From DASRDU01 sp046331565 (lineage in GTDB: Bacteria; Acidobacteriota; Blastocatellia; RBC074), in NCBI GenBank assembly GCA_046331565.1, contig JAXLQP010000003.1, forward strand, positions 124,001 through 188,000: a stretch of DNA of 64,000 nt. Direction: 5' to 3'. Below, one piece after another: positions 63,438 through 64,000 of the stretch. Numbering within the stretch: position 1 is the first letter of the stretch; each line of letters begins with the position of its first letter. Made by a program: the position numbers and the translations under genes. The notes under the pieces were generated by a model. It was not told where the DNA came from, made no database searches, and was given only the letters and a program-made list of their open reading frames with translations.

Positions 63438-64000
63438 TCAGTTTTTCCCGGCCTGTTCACGCAGCCACCTGCGCAAATCAGCCGCGCTCTCGAAATCAAG
63501 CAGCGCCTCACCCAGTGCTTCCAGTTGCGGTAATGACATCCGGCGAATCGCTTTCTGCTGCGCAGCCGTAATCTTCCCGACCTGCTTTTCCAGCAGGCGC
63601 AAAGTCAGATCAGTGTATGCCTCCTGTCGGCCCTCCTGTCGGCCTTCCTGCCTTCCCTGCTGAAGCCCCTGCCGAAGTCCCTGCTGAAGTCCCTGATCAA
63701 TCCAGGTTTGTAAAAATGATGCCATACGTCCTCCATCATCTTTGCTGAAAACACGGCGCAGCGCGGATTTCACTTCCGGTTCCTTCAATCCGCCACGCAC
63801 GGCTGAAATATAAATCAGCAGTGTGCGCAGGTAATCCATCACCCGCGCTTCAGGCAGCAGTGAAAGCAGCGAGAAGATTTCCGCCAGTCGTCTGCCCAGG
63901 TCAGTGCGGTGAATGTCTTTCATCACCAGCAACGCCACTCGCAACAGCACTGCGCCTTTGATTTCCACTTCATCATACGCCGAAAGGTCACACAGATGAT
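63438..64000 (-). CDS. Rpn/PD-(D/E)XK transposase-like protein, 5' end outside window
   Basis: The frame stays open to the window edge, and the visible part begins HLCDLSAYDEVEIKGAVLLR. This is the stretch found before the C-terminal region of Rpn-family recombination-promoting nucleases; the catalytic N-terminal domain must lie outside. The last ~45 residues (LLEKQVGKITAAQQKAIRRM and on) resemble DUF4351. Between them is a low-complexity helix of repeated Q-G-L/R units (LQQGLRQGLQQGRQEGRQEG), encoded by ~12-bp tandem repeats near 63625-63695, a likely site of length variation. Confidence 0.8.
   Translation of the reverse strand, partial: HLCDLSAYDEVEIKGAVLLRVALLVMKDIHRTDLGRRLAEIFSLLSLLPEARVMDYLRTLLIYISAVRGGLKEPEVKSALRRVFSKDDGGRMASFLQTWIDQGLQQGLRQGLQQGRQEGRQEGRQEAYTDLTLRLLEKQVGKITAAQQKAIRRMSLPQLEALGEALLDFESAADLRRWLREQAGKN

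Overview
The window looks like a stretch of chromosome from a moderately GC-rich Gram-negative bacterium, most likely an acidobacterium (Blastocatellia-like). That placement is an inference. It rests on a very long Oar-type TonB-dependent receptor with an N-terminal carboxypeptidase-regulatory domain, a PKD-containing outer-membrane barrel protein, several Uma2-family proteins, DUF433/DUF5615 and Rpn-type genes, Tat-exported Gfo/Idh and TIM-barrel sugar enzymes, and intergenic spacers packed with long perfect palindromes. No rRNA, tRNA, CRISPR array, insertion sequence or phage gene was recognised.

Layout. 0-6.3 kb: minus-strand envelope and secreted proteins (PKD barrel protein, Gfo/Idh oxidoreductase, peptidoglycan-binding-like protein, TPR protein). 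6.5-8.6 kb: queC-queE and a DinB-like protein. 8.8-14.3 kb: plus-strand DinG-type helicase, xylose isomerase, Uma2 protein and UMF1-type MFS transporter. 14.3-21.4 kb: minus-strand DUF433/DUF5615 pair, an ECF sigma/anti-sigma/secretin-N-like operon, a glycosyltransferase-like gene translationally coupled to a coiled-coil protein, and a TIGR01777 epimerase. 21.6-24.9 kb: hydroxypyruvate-isomerase-like protein, endonuclease III and a TIR-like protein. 25.2-30.4 kb: the TonB receptor, a repeat-rich 0.9-kb spacer and a WbuC-like cupin. 30.5-38.4 kb: AlkZ-related protein, hybrid PAS kinase, DUF4097 protein, Uma2 protein and aconitase. 38.8-41.6 kb: an AT-richer accessory cluster with a PRMT-like methyltransferase, a SET-domain protein, a broken second SET gene and an EamA transporter. 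42.1-45.6 kb: an OmpA/BON protein and a long coiled-coil protein. 45.9-50.3 kb: response regulator, small RHH-like protein and giant propeller histidine kinase. 50.6-53.2 kb: SpoVR interrupted by an intein. 53.3-64 kb: sulfite-oxidase-like protein, cysteine desulfurase, IscU-like scaffold, GlcE/GlcF-like pair, two secreted proteins, pgsA, nadE and the 3' part of an Rpn-family gene.

Most notable observations. (1) The SpoVR gene carries an in-frame 406-residue intein, and between its splicing domain and its LAGLIDADG endonuclease lies a segment that reads like a LacI-family helix-turn-helix. (2) A compact PRMT-like/SET/EamA cluster combines two protein-methyltransferase folds best known from eukaryotes with an exporter; a second SET gene in it has been broken next to a palindrome. 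(3) About fifteen intergenic inverted repeats with arms of roughly 11-51 bp, mostly perfect, occupy the majority of larger spacers. Some share cores, including a pair that flanks the TonB receptor gene. (4) A lone protein fuses a helix-rich N-terminal region to a TIR-like domain, a possible defence effector.
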